A stretch of 64,000 nucleotides of DNA from Prevotella sp. (lineage in GTDB: Bacteria; Bacteroidota; Bacteroidia; Bacteroidales; Bacteroidaceae). This document shows, piece by piece, positions 5,245 through 14,060 of this stretch (within the stretch, counting starts at the first letter, position 1; each line of letters begins with the position of its first letter). Where the stretch lies: the NCBI GenBank assembly GCA_021636625.1, contig JAJWLX010000011.1, positions 1-64,000 on the forward strand. The letters are read 5' to 3'. Below the pieces are notes generated by a model that did not search any database, was not told where the DNA came from, and saw only the letters and a list, made by a program, of their open reading frames with translations. Both the position numbers and the translations under genes were made by a program.

Positions 5245-7368
5245 TCAGAACGGAAGGTTGCTGCTGGCATCGATTCCTAAGGAAATCTGATAGTTCCGAA
5301 TCTCTTCAGCTGTACGGATGACGGCGATGAAACCACGGCATCTTGTGTTGCGAAACCTCTTGAATCCCAGGTCGCTGAATGCCCTGCCAGTTTTCTGGCT
5401 GCTCAGCTTCTGAGTGATGTTGCAGCCGATGATCTGCATCGCACGGGCTACGGACACAAACTCCCCTGTCTCTCCCTCCGAAGGCTTCCGGAAGTAGAGA
5501 TCCACCAGTTCCTGTTCGAGGCGTGGCGTCTCGAATTTGCTGTTGTGCCGGTTCTGTCGCTCTATCTCTTCATCCGTAAACCAGTAGCGGTAGCCGCTCT
5601 TGTAGAGGGCGTAAGCCTGGGCATAGATGCCGGGATGATTGAAGGGATGCAGGCGAGGAGAGACGATGCTCTCTACCTCGAAAGGCAGCCAGCGGCGGGT
5701 ACCCGTAGGATCGTTCAGAAACTCGGGATTGTTGCCCGTACCGCAGAAGCTGTTGATATGCTTGCGCTGCTCGGCATAGTGGGCATAGGCGGCTCGCTCG
5801 TTGATATACTGCATCGTCACCGCAGCCTTCAGCTGGTTCATCTCCGATGCCGACATCGTATCCAGCTCCTCGCAGCAGATGAGGGCGTACTGCGAGAGGG
5901 CGATGAGGTCATCCTTCGTCATTCGCTTGGCATTGGTCTTCGTGTAGAAGTACTGCTTCAGCTCTGGCGGAAGGAGATGGTTGAACCAGGTGGTCTTGTT
6001 GGCACCCTGTCTTCCGATATAGACCAGGATGACATTGTTGACCGCCTCTTCGTCCAGCCAACCTGCAATCATTGCCACGAGCCACTTTTTCAGGCATTCC
6101 TCGAAGCTCAGCACGGAGCTGTCGGTATCCTTCACCTTCACGGTGGCAGCGAGTTCGGCGATGTAGTCCTTGTCGCCCTCCTTCCAGGGCGGGAGATGGG
6201 CGAAATAATCCTCGAAGGGATTGAATACGGGCGTATAATCGCTCTCGATGATATTACGCATATCCAACTTATTTACCTTCACCGTGAGCGACATCTTGGT
6301 CCAGAGCGAGTTGACATGTCGGTCGAGGAGTATCTGCCATTTTGGCGGTTTGTCGGAAGCGGCGGAAGGTGAGGCGCCTTCTGGGATTTCCTGGAACTCG
6401 TATCGCTGGGTGATGAGATTGTATCGGAGACGGATATGCTCATCGAGAAAAATTCTGATTTCATCGACCGATGCGAAGCGGTTGTCACTGCCGCCATTTC
6501 CACCGCCTCCACCACCTCCTCCTGATGCCTTTCTGCTGGCACCGGGGGTGTTGTCGTAGCACGACTTAATGACCTGTTCCACATCATTATACTCAGGGAA
6601 CTTCTGGAGAGCCCACTTCAGTACATCGGCATGGGCATAGCGCTTTCTGGCGAGCATATAGCCCGCCCGCATCACATATTTGTTGTGATTGTGCGGCTCG
6701 TAAATAATATTGTCGGCTGCGAGTTTCGGTTTGATGATTTGCTCGTAGTAGGTGTTGATGCGGTCCTGTTTCTTCAGCTGCTGATTCTTCTTCGTTGCCT
6801 CAGTATGAAATTTTGAAATTTCCTCGGCGGTGAAGGGTTTGGCACAGGATTTGTAGTATGCATCGGGATCGTAGGCGAGTCCGCTGAGCCGATTGACGTT
6901 CTTGCACTGGAAGTCGGCTTCTTTGCCAATGAGCTGCTGATAGTAGTCATTGCCCTTAGCGAAGGCAGCGGGGTAGTCATCTCCCTCATAGGGATAGATG
7001 ACTCGGATACCATTGCCGCTCATCGTGATGTAGCAGAGCAGGGTATGCGGATCGTCGCAGAGTTTCTGTTTCAGGGCGTTGAGAGCCGTGATATCGGGAG
7101 GCACCTCGGGGAAGAGCTCATCGAAATCTACGAGAGATAGGTGGGTGAGTTCCCGGATGTTGTTCTGGCCTTTGCCTCCTTCGAGGTAGCAGGCTGGGGC
7201 GAAGAGGGGTGCATCCGCCTTAAAGGTTTTTTTGCCTGTTTGACGGTAAGACTGGGTGAGGAACATGAGTTTCTTATCGGTTTTCATGAATGAAACCAGG
7301 CTTTCGAGGTCTCCCTGTATGGGAGTCTTGCTGGTCATGTTTGCGAATTGTGATACTTTTTTCTTCAT
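5245..7368 (-). CDS. VirE_N/VapE-type primase-helicase
   Basis: 707 residues in two modules. Residues 1-200 form the BT4734-like VirE N-terminal domain, with acidic motif LSLVDFDEL (near 78-86) and SGNGIRVIYPY (near 117-127), the layout of archaeo-eukaryotic-type primase/polymerase cores. An eight-glycine linker follows near residue 283. Residues ~400-620 form the VapE P-loop ATPase: Walker A GRQGANKTTW (452-461), Walker B ALICCEELD (495-503) and an arginine motif GTRRW (556-560), as in superfamily 3-like phage and plasmid helicases. The family is associated with replication of phages, satellites and integrated elements. Adjacent iteron-like repeats fit a replication initiator. No disruption is visible. 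Confidence 0.85.
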   Translation of the reverse strand: MKKKVSQFANMTSKTPIQGDLESLVSFMKTDKKLMFLTQSYRQTGKKTFKADAPLFAPACYLEGGKGQNNIRELTHLSLVDFDELFPEVPPDITALNALKQKLCDDPHTLLCYITMSGNGIRVIYPYEGDDYPAAFAKGNDYYQQLIGKEADFQCKNVNRLSGLAYDPDAYYKSCAKPFTAEEISKFHTEATKKNQQLKKQDRINTYYEQIIKPKLAADNIIYEPHNHNKYVMRAGYMLARKRYAHADVLKWALQKFPEYNDVEQVIKSCYDNTPGASRKASGGGGGGGGNGGSDNRFASVDEIRIFLDEHIRLRYNLITQRYEFQEIPEGASPSAASDKPPKWQILLDRHVNSLWTKMSLTVKVNKLDMRNIIESDYTPVFNPFEDYFAHLPPWKEGDKDYIAELAATVKVKDTDSSVLSFEECLKKWLVAMIAGWLDEEAVNNVILVYIGRQGANKTTWFNHLLPPELKQYFYTKTNAKRMTKDDLIALSQYALICCEELDTMSASEMNQLKAAVTMQYINERAAYAHYAEQRKHINSFCGTGNNPEFLNDPTGTRRWLPFEVESIVSPRLHPFNHPGIYAQAYALYKSGYRYWFTDEEIERQNRHNSKFETPRLEQELVDLYFRKPSEGETGEFVSVARAMQIIGCNITQKLSSQKTGRAFSDLGFKRFRNTRCRGFIAVIRTAEEIRNYQISLGIDASSNLPF

Positions 7369-7464
7369 TTTATCATCTACTATTGTTGGTAAAGCGGATT
7401 GTTCCGTTTACATGATGTTGTGAAAGGAGTTGGGGATAGGCAGTATCTCGCTGGTTTCATATCG

Positions 7465-7472
7465 CAAAGTTA
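7465..7472 (-). promoter_or_regulatory. -7 promoter box of the primase-helicase gene
   Basis: Read leftward TAACTTTG (TAnnTTTG). It lies about 97 nt upstream of the ATG at 7368 and beside the dyad at 7494-7510. Confidence 0.6.
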
Positions 7473-7493
7473 CAAAAAAGGATAGAAATGGCG

Positions 7494-7510
7494 GTTCCCG
7501 TAGTGGGAAC
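7494..7510. promoter_or_regulatory. Dyad GTTCCC-n5-GGGAAC between divergent genes
   Basis: A 6-bp perfect inverted repeat with a 5-bp centre lies between the leftward primase-helicase promoter and the rightward regulator-like pseudogene. The position is that of a phage-type operator. Operator function is inferred. Confidence 0.5.
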
Positions 7511-7550
7511 TGACAGTTTAAATACATCAATTTTTTAAGTTTTTTTAATT

Positions 7551-7817
7551 ATGATCAAATCAAATTATCACGTTGACATGAGTCAATTTGGCAAAATTTT
7601 GGTTGAAGTAATGAGTAAGTATCATATTACTTATTCTGGTTTGTATCACACCACTGGTGTGAACAAGGGGTACATTTCCGCAGTCTGAGGAGGTCAGGCC
7701 GATTATCATCACAGCATTTATGTGAGAATTGTTGATGGGCTTGAGGGCTGGATTCCGGAGAAGGATTATCCGGATATTAGAGATAAACTTATCCGTGCTT
7801 CGTTTGGGGAAAGTTAG
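7551..7817 (+). pseudogene. Small regulator-like gene interrupted by in-frame TGA
   Basis: ATG 7551 to TAG 7815-7817 makes 89 codons in one frame, interrupted only by TGA at 7686-7688 (codon 46). The first part reads MIKSNYHVDMSQFGKILVEV and SKYHITYSGLYHTTGV, the second GGQADYHHSIYVRIVDGL, then EGWIPEKDYPDIRDKLIRAS. The arrangement, N-terminal helices followed by 'GQADYHHSIYVRIVDGLE', resembles small XRE-like regulators ('...G..SPS..TLLRIAEALG'). A single change such as CGA to TGA would explain the break. Its divergent placement next to the primase-helicase suggests a former repressor of the cassette. Confidence 0.55.
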
Positions 7818-7819
7818 GT

Positions 7820-8110
7820 CCCACAGATTTTCACAGATTTCTTTTGCCCTGTTCGGGCTGGGGAATTTAGGTCACGCAGATTTCGCAGATGACGCAGATT
7901 TTTTTTGCCCTGTTCGGGCGGGGGAAGTTAGGTCCCACAGATTTCACAGATTTTCACAGATTCTTTTGCCCTGTTCGGGCTGTGGGGGTCGCAGAATTTA
8001 TCAATAAAAATCGCTTGGATGAAATCTGTGTAAATCTGTGAAATCTGTGGGACTATTCATAGACCGCATAGGTCTCAAAATCTGCGTCATCTGCGAAATC
8101 TGCGTGACCT
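7820..8110. repeat. CACAGATTT/CGCAGATTT repeat block with long inverted repeats
   Basis: This gap holds no gene. A perfect 33-bp inverted repeat joins 7870-7902 with 8077-8109; a second near-perfect pair joins 7932-7962 with 8022-8053. Three identical hairpins GCCC-tgttc-GGGC occur at 7846-7858, 7906-7918 and about 7968-7980, and AGACC-gcata-GGTCT at 8061-8075. The block separates the accessory cassette from the RND operon and could terminate both sides. Confidence 0.85.
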
Positions 8111-8128
8111 AAAAAAAATACTTACTGC

Positions 8129-11100
8129 TTATTCACAGGCTGTCTTTTTCCTCAAGCTATACTTTCCGTGCTTATCGAATACAATCCAATAGAGCACAGG
8201 AAGGATGGTGGCGATGAGCACCATCGAGATGAGGGTTCCGAAGAAGATGACGGCTCCCATCGGAGACCACAATGTGTTGTTCTCTATCATCATCGGCAAT
8301 ACGCCTACCGAAGCGGCTGCTGAGGTGAGGAAGATAGGACGCATACGGCGCTCACCTGCCTGGAAGGCGGCATCTCTTACCGAAAGACCCTTGTCGCGGC
8401 GAAGTTCCTCGGCATAGTCGAGCATGATGATACCGTTTCTTACCAGAATACCCATCAGACTCACGACACCCAGAATGCAGGTGATGCTGACATCGAAGCC
8501 GGTAATCAGGAGTCCTATCGCAGCACCGAAGATGCAGAGCGACATGGAGGAGAGATTCACCAGAGCCAGGCTGATGCGCTTGAAATGGAAGAGCAGAATG
8601 AAGAAGATGATCAATACCGCTATCAGCACTCCCGATATCACCTGTGGCATGGTTTCGCCATCCTTTTCTGCCATACCGCCAATCTCCCAATCCAGATCGG
8701 TACCGAGCGGGAGTTTCGATATTTTCTCTTTCAGCTTGTTGGACAACTGGTTGGCATTATAACCTCTCAACGGTTCACCGACGATGGAAATGGTGCGTAT
8801 GCCATTGCGTCGGACGATGCAGCCATCGTGCCAGTCGGGAGAAATCTTAGCCAGCTGACGGAGCGGCACACTCGATGTTCCGCCCATCACAGGGATGTAT
8901 TCGTTGGCAAGGTCGCTGTCGTTCTCCGACTTCAGTACCATCTTCACCGGATAATCGCCCTCCCAGAGGGTGGACATCGGAATGCCATCGCCAAAATGAA
9001 TGGCAAGATCGGCAGAGAGCAGCGTCTTGTTCACACCCAGACGGTTGGCCTCGGTAGCATCCGGCGTAACCCGGATGCCCGGCAACGGCTCCTCGAAATT
9101 GGTGCGAATCAGATTGATACCTTCTATCTGATGCATGCAGGCAGCTATCTTCCTGGCGGCAGCCTTCAGATCGCTGATGCTGTCGCCGCTCACTCTTACT
9201 TCGATAGGGTAGCTGGCATTGTTGTAATCCATCTGCTTGAAGCGGATGTAGCAATCCGAGAAGTAGTTGGAGTAGCGGTCGGCATATCGGTCGAGTACCT
9301 CTTCGGTGGCACCGTTATCTACTGTATTAACGATGAACTGGGCAAAGTTGGGACCGCCAATCTGCGGAGCGTAGGTGGTATGGAAACGGGGTGAACCCTG
9401 TCCGATAAACGTGGTTACCGCCGTTACCTGCGAGTCGCGCTGCAGGACGTGAGCCATCGAATCTGCCACCTGTGCAGTTCTATCGGCTGTGGTTCCGTTA
9501 GGAAGATAGAACTCCACGGCAAACTGGTTTCTCTCGGCAATAGGCATCATTCGCTGCGGAAGATTCACGAAGATGACGGCACCGATGCTTACCAGCACCA
9601 CGCCCACGATGAGGGTGATGCGAGGACTGGCGAAACAGTGCTTCAACAGCCAGGTGTAACCCATCTGCAGATAATCGAGCGGCTTCTTCCGGGCGTTGGG
9701 GGTAGGTTGACTGCTGATGCCCCGATGAATCACCCTATATTGTAAATAAGGTGTAAGCAGCAGCGAAACCGTGAGCGAGATGCTCAGGATGATGAACATC
9801 GCCCAAGGGAACGACTTGACGAAATCGCCCATGTCACCATGCATGGTGAAGAGGAACGGGAAGAAGGTGAGCGAAATGCTGAGCGTGGCGGAGAGTACCG
9901 ACATGAAAAACTCGCGTGGGGCAGCGATGGCTGCGTGCCAGCGCGACATGCCGTGGCCCAGCTTCTCCATATAGTTGTCGATAATGACAACGGAATCATC
10001 CACCACCATACCCAGGGTTACGATGAGGGCAGCCAGGGTGACGGTGTTCAGTTCCATACCGAAAAGATAGAAGATGCCCACCGAAGAGAAGATGGTGATC
10101 GGGATGCTGAGGGCGGATACCTCTGCCACGCGGCGTGGCATAAGCAGGATGACCACGATGATGACGGAGATGACCGAGATGAGCAGTTCGCGAAGGAAGT
10201 TGAGCACTGATTCGCTCACCACCTTGCTCTGGTCGGTGATGGTATTGATATGCACATCATCGGGCAGGGTCTGCTCAAACTCATCCATCGCCTGGTGAAC
10301 GTCTTTTCCCATCTTCACGATGTCGTTGCCCGGTCGCATCTCGATGGAGAGGAGCACGCATTTGTTGCCGTTGCTCTTGATGTATTTGCTCAATTTGGGA
10401 TATTCTCTCCTGATCTGGGCAATATCCTTCAGCCGCACGATGTTGCCCTTGGGGTCGGAATAGACAATCTGCTCTGCCACATCGCGCTCGTTGTTGTAGG
10501 AGTCGGTGATGTGGATGGGCAGGTTGAGGTTGCCCAGCTCCAGGTTTCCACTCATGGTGGTGAAGCCCTGTAGGGCGAGCTGGTTGAGTACCTTGTAGGA
10601 ACCGATGCCGTATTTGGCCAACTTGTTCTGGTCCAGATAGATACTGATCTGTTCGTTCTCCAGTCCGTAGGTGCGGAGGTTGGAGATGGCATCGATGCGG
10701 CGCAGGCGGTCCTTTAGCCTGTCGATGTAGGTGTTCAGTTCCCGATAGGTTTTCTGCTTGCTTTCCATCGTGATGAGCAGGGCAGAGGTATCGGCGATGT
10801 CGTCCACTGCCTGCAGGGCGAGAACGCCTGATGGGAGTGATGCCTTGAAGGCCTGCAGTCCGTGCTTGAACTTGCTCCAGAAGGCATCCCTGTCTTCTAC
10901 ATCATCGTTGAGTTCCAGGAATACGATCAGCATGCCGTCCTTGCTCTGGGTGTAGGTCTTCTTCTTGTTTACTTCCTTGTATCCGAAGATGAAATTCTCC
11001 AGGGGTTTCGCCACCCGTTCTTCCACCTCATCGGATGTGGCACCGGGATATACGGCAACGCAGGCACCCTGGCGGATGGTGAATTGCGGCATTTCCTGCT

Positions 11101-11329
11101 TAGGCATGATGCAGATGCCCAGAATGCCCACGAAAACGAGCATACCCATGAGGAGCATCACGATATTATGGTTGCACATCGCCGATTCGATGAACGAACG
11201 CTTGATGATGCGGTTGGGTTTTCTCGTAATGCGAGCCTTGATATGGTCGTGAAGGGCGGTGTCCTTCTGCGGAATCCTCGGCTTGTTTGTATCTTGATTT
11301 TTGTCTTGATTCATATCTTTTCCCTCCAC
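8129..11329 (-). CDS. RND efflux permease (AcrB/MdtB type)
   Basis: 1066 residues, full length for an inner-membrane RND pump driven by the proton gradient. The first transmembrane segment begins near residue 49 (NIVMLLMGMLVFVGIL), followed by a large periplasmic loop. Transmembrane segment 4 has the paired aspartates for proton relay in LGMVVDDSVVIIDN, and a second loop follows. The sequence is of the multidrug rather than metal type, but substrates cannot be read from it. It starts 3 nt after the adaptor gene, so the two form an operon. No TolC partner is adjacent. Confidence 0.92.
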   Translation of the reverse strand: MEGKDMNQDKNQDTNKPRIPQKDTALHDHIKARITRKPNRIIKRSFIESAMCNHNIVMLLMGMLVFVGILGICIMPKQEMPQFTIRQGACVAVYPGATSDEVEERVAKPLENFIFGYKEVNKKKTYTQSKDGMLIVFLELNDDVEDRDAFWSKFKHGLQAFKASLPSGVLALQAVDDIADTSALLITMESKQKTYRELNTYIDRLKDRLRRIDAISNLRTYGLENEQISIYLDQNKLAKYGIGSYKVLNQLALQGFTTMSGNLELGNLNLPIHITDSYNNERDVAEQIVYSDPKGNIVRLKDIAQIRREYPKLSKYIKSNGNKCVLLSIEMRPGNDIVKMGKDVHQAMDEFEQTLPDDVHINTITDQSKVVSESVLNFLRELLISVISVIIVVILLMPRRVAEVSALSIPITIFSSVGIFYLFGMELNTVTLAALIVTLGMVVDDSVVIIDNYMEKLGHGMSRWHAAIAAPREFFMSVLSATLSISLTFFPFLFTMHGDMGDFVKSFPWAMFIILSISLTVSLLLTPYLQYRVIHRGISSQPTPNARKKPLDYLQMGYTWLLKHCFASPRITLIVGVVLVSIGAVIFVNLPQRMMPIAERNQFAVEFYLPNGTTADRTAQVADSMAHVLQRDSQVTAVTTFIGQGSPRFHTTYAPQIGGPNFAQFIVNTVDNGATEEVLDRYADRYSNYFSDCYIRFKQMDYNNASYPIEVRVSGDSISDLKAAARKIAACMHQIEGINLIRTNFEEPLPGIRVTPDATEANRLGVNKTLLSADLAIHFGDGIPMSTLWEGDYPVKMVLKSENDSDLANEYIPVMGGTSSVPLRQLAKISPDWHDGCIVRRNGIRTISIVGEPLRGYNANQLSNKLKEKISKLPLGTDLDWEIGGMAEKDGETMPQVISGVLIAVLIIFFILLFHFKRISLALVNLSSMSLCIFGAAIGLLITGFDVSITCILGVVSLMGILVRNGIIMLDYAEELRRDKGLSVRDAAFQAGERRMRPIFLTSAAASVGVLPMMIENNTLWSPMGAVIFFGTLISMVLIATILPVLYWIVFDKHGKYSLRKKTACE

Positions 11330-11332
11330 AAT

Positions 11333-12430
11333 TTATCGGTTGTTACTCTTTCCGGTATCCACCTTCATACCTTCTGATACCTTCTGCTGACCATTGATGA
11401 TGACCTGGTCGCCAGTATGAAGTCCCGAGAGAATGATGATGCCATCTCCCTCGAAATCGCCTATGATTACAGGTTGCTGGTGCGCCTTGCCGTTTACTAC
11501 GGTCCAAACGAATCGGGAGTTATCTACATCCAGTTCAACGCTTTGCGGCGGAACGATGATATGAGCCGGTGCTGCTGCGCTGCCCTGAATCTGGGCATTG
11601 CAGACCATGCCCGGGAGCAGACGACCCTGCGGATTGGTGATACCCACCTTGATGTCGTAGGTATGCGAGATAGGATTGGCATCGATGCCTTTTTCTGAGA
11701 TGGTTCCATAGAAGACGGCTCCTGAAAGAGCGGCAACCGTCAGCTTCACCTTATCGCCTACGTGGAGAAGCGAGATTTCAGCTTCGGGTACGGAAACCTT
11801 GGCGTTGACCTGAGCCACATTGGCGAGTTTCAGCACGGGCTGACCAGGAAGCACGTAGGTTCCCATATCCACATTCTTGGCAGCGATGACGCCAGAAAAC
11901 GGAGCTGTGAGTGTGGAGTGGGAGAGTTGCTGACGGGCGATGCTTTCAGCCGCCTTTGCCTGTTCCAGTTTACTTTCTATCTCCACCCATTTCATGTCCG
12001 AGATGGTTCCCGACTGATGAAGGGGCAGGAATCTCCTGTAGGCATCTTCTGCCTGCTTCAGGGTGGTGAGGGTAGCCCGGTGAGCCTCCTTCACGGTAGT
12101 AGGGTTGATGGTGGCGAGCAACTGACCTTTGCTGACTCTGTCACCCTCATCTACACGGATGGAAGTGATATTTCCGGCAATTTCGAAACTGAGTGTTGAC
12201 CCCATTTTTTCCTCGATGGTACCCACATAGTCTTTCGTTCCCCCCAGGTTTGTGTTTCCTACAGAGATTGTTTCCACCTTGATATTCTTCTTTTCCATCT
12301 TCCTGGCTTTTTCCGTACATCCTGTCAACAGCAGGCAGAATCCCGTAATCATCAGACTGCATCCCATGAATATCAGACAGCAGCTACTGCATTTCATGAG
12401 CCATCCTATCATACAATCTTTCTTTTTCAT
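11333..12430 (-). CDS. RND periplasmic adaptor lipoprotein (MFP/HlyD type)
   Basis: 365 residues. The N-terminus has a hydrophobic segment ending in the lipobox LLLTGC (Cys near residue 38), so the mature protein is probably a lipoprotein. It shows the biotinyl-lipoyl halves (GNITSIRVDEGDRVSKGQLL and APFSGVIAAKNVDMGTYV), a short alpha-hairpin between them and a beta-barrel domain. It connects the permease at 8129-11329 to an outer-membrane channel encoded elsewhere. A promoter is visible at 12459-12466. Confidence 0.92.
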   Translation of the reverse strand: MKKKDCMIGWLMKCSSCCLIFMGCSLMITGFCLLLTGCTEKARKMEKKNIKVETISVGNTNLGGTKDYVGTIEEKMGSTLSFEIAGNITSIRVDEGDRVSKGQLLATINPTTVKEAHRATLTTLKQAEDAYRRFLPLHQSGTISDMKWVEIESKLEQAKAAESIARQQLSHSTLTAPFSGVIAAKNVDMGTYVLPGQPVLKLANVAQVNAKVSVPEAEISLLHVGDKVKLTVAALSGAVFYGTISEKGIDANPISHTYDIKVGITNPQGRLLPGMVCNAQIQGSAAAPAHIIVPPQSVELDVDNSRFVWTVVNGKAHQQPVIIGDFEGDGIIILSGLHTGDQVIINGQQKVSEGMKVDTGKSNNR

Positions 12431-12458
12431 ATCTTCTTCTTTTTGTTATTTTTTTGCA

Positions 12459-12466
12459 AAGGTATG
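12459..12466 (-). promoter_or_regulatory. -7 promoter box of the RND operon
   Basis: Read leftward TACCTTTG, a perfect TAnnTTTG match, about 30 nt upstream of the adaptor ATG. Confidence 0.65.
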
Positions 12467-12539
12467 CAATTATGGCGAATGTAAGGGGAACAAAATATTA
12501 AATATGTTTAAGAACTAACGTTTTTTTAGAAAAAAGATG

Positions 12540-12547
12540 TACCTTTG
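12540..12547 (+). promoter_or_regulatory. -7 promoter box of the GH27 gene
   Basis: TACCTTTG, 35 nt upstream of the ATG at 12582. Confidence 0.65.
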
Positions 12548-12581
12548 CACATTGGAATAAACCATATAATTAAAATTCAAT

Positions 12582-13802
12582 ATGAAGAAAATCTTATCTA
12601 TTGCTTTTGCTGCCTTATTGGCAACATCTTCTTTTGCCCAGAAAAGCGAAACGCTGCTGGAGCGCAACCAATTAGCAAAAACTCCTCCTATGGGATGGAT
12701 GACATGGAACCTCTTTAAAGGTGACATCAGTGAACAGCTGATCAAGGAAACTGCCGATGCTATGGTAGAACATGGTTTCCGTGATGCCGGTTACGAATAC
12801 ATCTTTATAGATGACTTGTGGCAGGGAGGTCGTGACCGCCATAATAACATCATTCCAGACCCAAAGAAGTTCCCGAATGGCATCAAGGCGCTTGCCGACT
12901 ATGTTCACTCCAAGGGATTGAAATTGGGTATCTATTCTGATGCCGCCCAGCTTACCTGCGGTGGATGGACAGCCAGTTATGGTTTCGAGGAGCAGGATGC
13001 CCGCACCTTTGCTTCGTGGGGTATCGACTATCTGAAATATGACTACTGCAATGCTCCGGAGGACAGTGCCACAGCCCGTAAACGCTATCATACGATGGCT
13101 CAGGCTTTGAGCAAATCGGGTAGAAACATCGTTCTCGGTATCTGTGAATGGGGACAGCGCAACGGCGAAGAATGGTGTGAGCAGGTAGGCGGTTCGCTCT
13201 GGAGAACCAGCTATGATGTAAGAGATATGTGGAAAGATATCGTGAAGCAAGGCGGTATGGGTATTCTCGATATCGTTAATATCACAGCACCGCTTGCCAA
13301 GGATGTTCGCCACGGACAGTGGCCGGATATGGATATGCTGGTTGTGGGATTGAATGGCAAGGGCGGACCATCCAGTGATCTGGGTGGTGTTGGCTGCAGC
13401 TATACTGAGTATCAGACCCAGATGAGTATGTGGTGCATGATGTCATCAGTACTGGCATTGAGCAACGACCTCAGAAAGCTTTCTGCTGAGGATAAGCGCA
13501 TTCTCCTGAACAAGGAAATCATCGCCATTGATCAGGATCCGTTGGGCAAGGCTGCTGAGCGCAAGGTAAATCAGGCTGATCATCAGATTTATGTTCGTCC
13601 TTTGGCAAATGGTTCTCATGCCGTTGCCATTCTTAACTGTGGTGATAAAGATAAGTCTATTCAGGCAGATTTCAAGCAGTTGGGCTTAAACGGCAAGTAT
13701 CTGGTTAGAGATGTATGGCAGCATCGCGACATTGCCAAGAAGGCAAACAGATGGAAAGGCACCGTGAAAGCTCACGAAACCAAGGTGTTTGTATTGAAAT
13801 AA
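12582..13802 (+). CDS. Secreted alpha-galactosidase, glycoside hydrolase family 27
   Basis: 406 residues with a signal peptide (cleavage after SSFA, near residue 19). The (beta/alpha)8 domain starts at TPPMGWMTWN and shows the nucleophile Asp154 in YLKYDYC and the acid/base Asp212 in WRTSYD, both at the places expected for GH27 retaining enzymes. A short C-terminal beta-sandwich follows. It should remove terminal alpha-linked galactose from galactomannans or raffinose-type sugars in the periplasm or at the surface. It stands alone between its own promoter and terminator, without SusC/SusD genes. alpha-N-acetylgalactosaminidase activity, also found in GH27, cannot be excluded. Confidence 0.92.
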   Translation: MKKILSIAFAALLATSSFAQKSETLLERNQLAKTPPMGWMTWNLFKGDISEQLIKETADAMVEHGFRDAGYEYIFIDDLWQGGRDRHNNIIPDPKKFPNGIKALADYVHSKGLKLGIYSDAAQLTCGGWTASYGFEEQDARTFASWGIDYLKYDYCNAPEDSATARKRYHTMAQALSKSGRNIVLGICEWGQRNGEEWCEQVGGSLWRTSYDVRDMWKDIVKQGGMGILDIVNITAPLAKDVRHGQWPDMDMLVVGLNGKGGPSSDLGGVGCSYTEYQTQMSMWCMMSSVLALSNDLRKLSAEDKRILLNKEIIAIDQDPLGKAAERKVNQADHQIYVRPLANGSHAVAILNCGDKDKSIQADFKQLGLNGKYLVRDVWQHRDIAKKANRWKGTVKAHETKVFVLK

Positions 13803-13812
13803 GCTGTAAGTT

Positions 13813-13842
13813 GGGCTCTCTTTCTAAGTAAGAAGAGAGCCC
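13813..13842 (+). terminator. Intrinsic terminator of the GH27 gene
   Basis: GGGCTCTCTT (13813-13822) pairs with AAGAGAGCCC (13833-13842), followed by a T-rich stretch. Confidence 0.75.
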
Positions 13843-13957
13843 CTATTATTTTACTTTTAAGGGACATTATGATAAATAGTGGTTATGAAAAGCATCGTTT
13901 AGGGAATTTCCTCTATCGGTTTAGGGAAAATCCTTACTATACTTCCAGAAATCGCCT

Positions 13958-13965
13958 TATCTTTG
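13958..13965 (+). promoter_or_regulatory. -7 promoter box of the Asn/Gly-rich secreted protein gene
   Basis: TATCTTTG, about 95 nt upstream of the ATG at 14061. The gap 13843-14060 shows no gene beyond this box. Confidence 0.6.
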
Positions 13966-14060
13966 CAGCAGAAATCAGAAAGATGACGGAATTGACGATG
14001 ATTCAGGAATCTGATGGTTTCCTGGAAAATGGAAGTTTAACATATTAATAAGATAAGATT

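Noticed and set aside
5545..6372. 275-codon frame antisense to the primase-helicase
   Set aside because: Shadow of a GC-rich gene; no start signals and the opposite strand has clear domain motifs.
7686..7688. Selenocysteine or readthrough at the in-frame TGA
   Set aside because: No SECIS-like hairpin is evident after it and the protein type gives no reason for selenocysteine; a nonsense change is simpler.
7729..8007. Rightward 92-codon frame after the regulator remnant
   Set aside because: It is mainly repeat translation (RSHRFSQI-like periodicity) and overlaps the regulator frame.
1..8110. Insertion sequence or integrase in the accessory region
   Set aside because: I found no transposase, integrase or terminal inverted repeats with target duplication; only repeats and remnants.
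8585..9394. 269-codon frame antisense to the RND permease
   Set aside because: Shadow frame; the permease motifs are on the other strand throughout.
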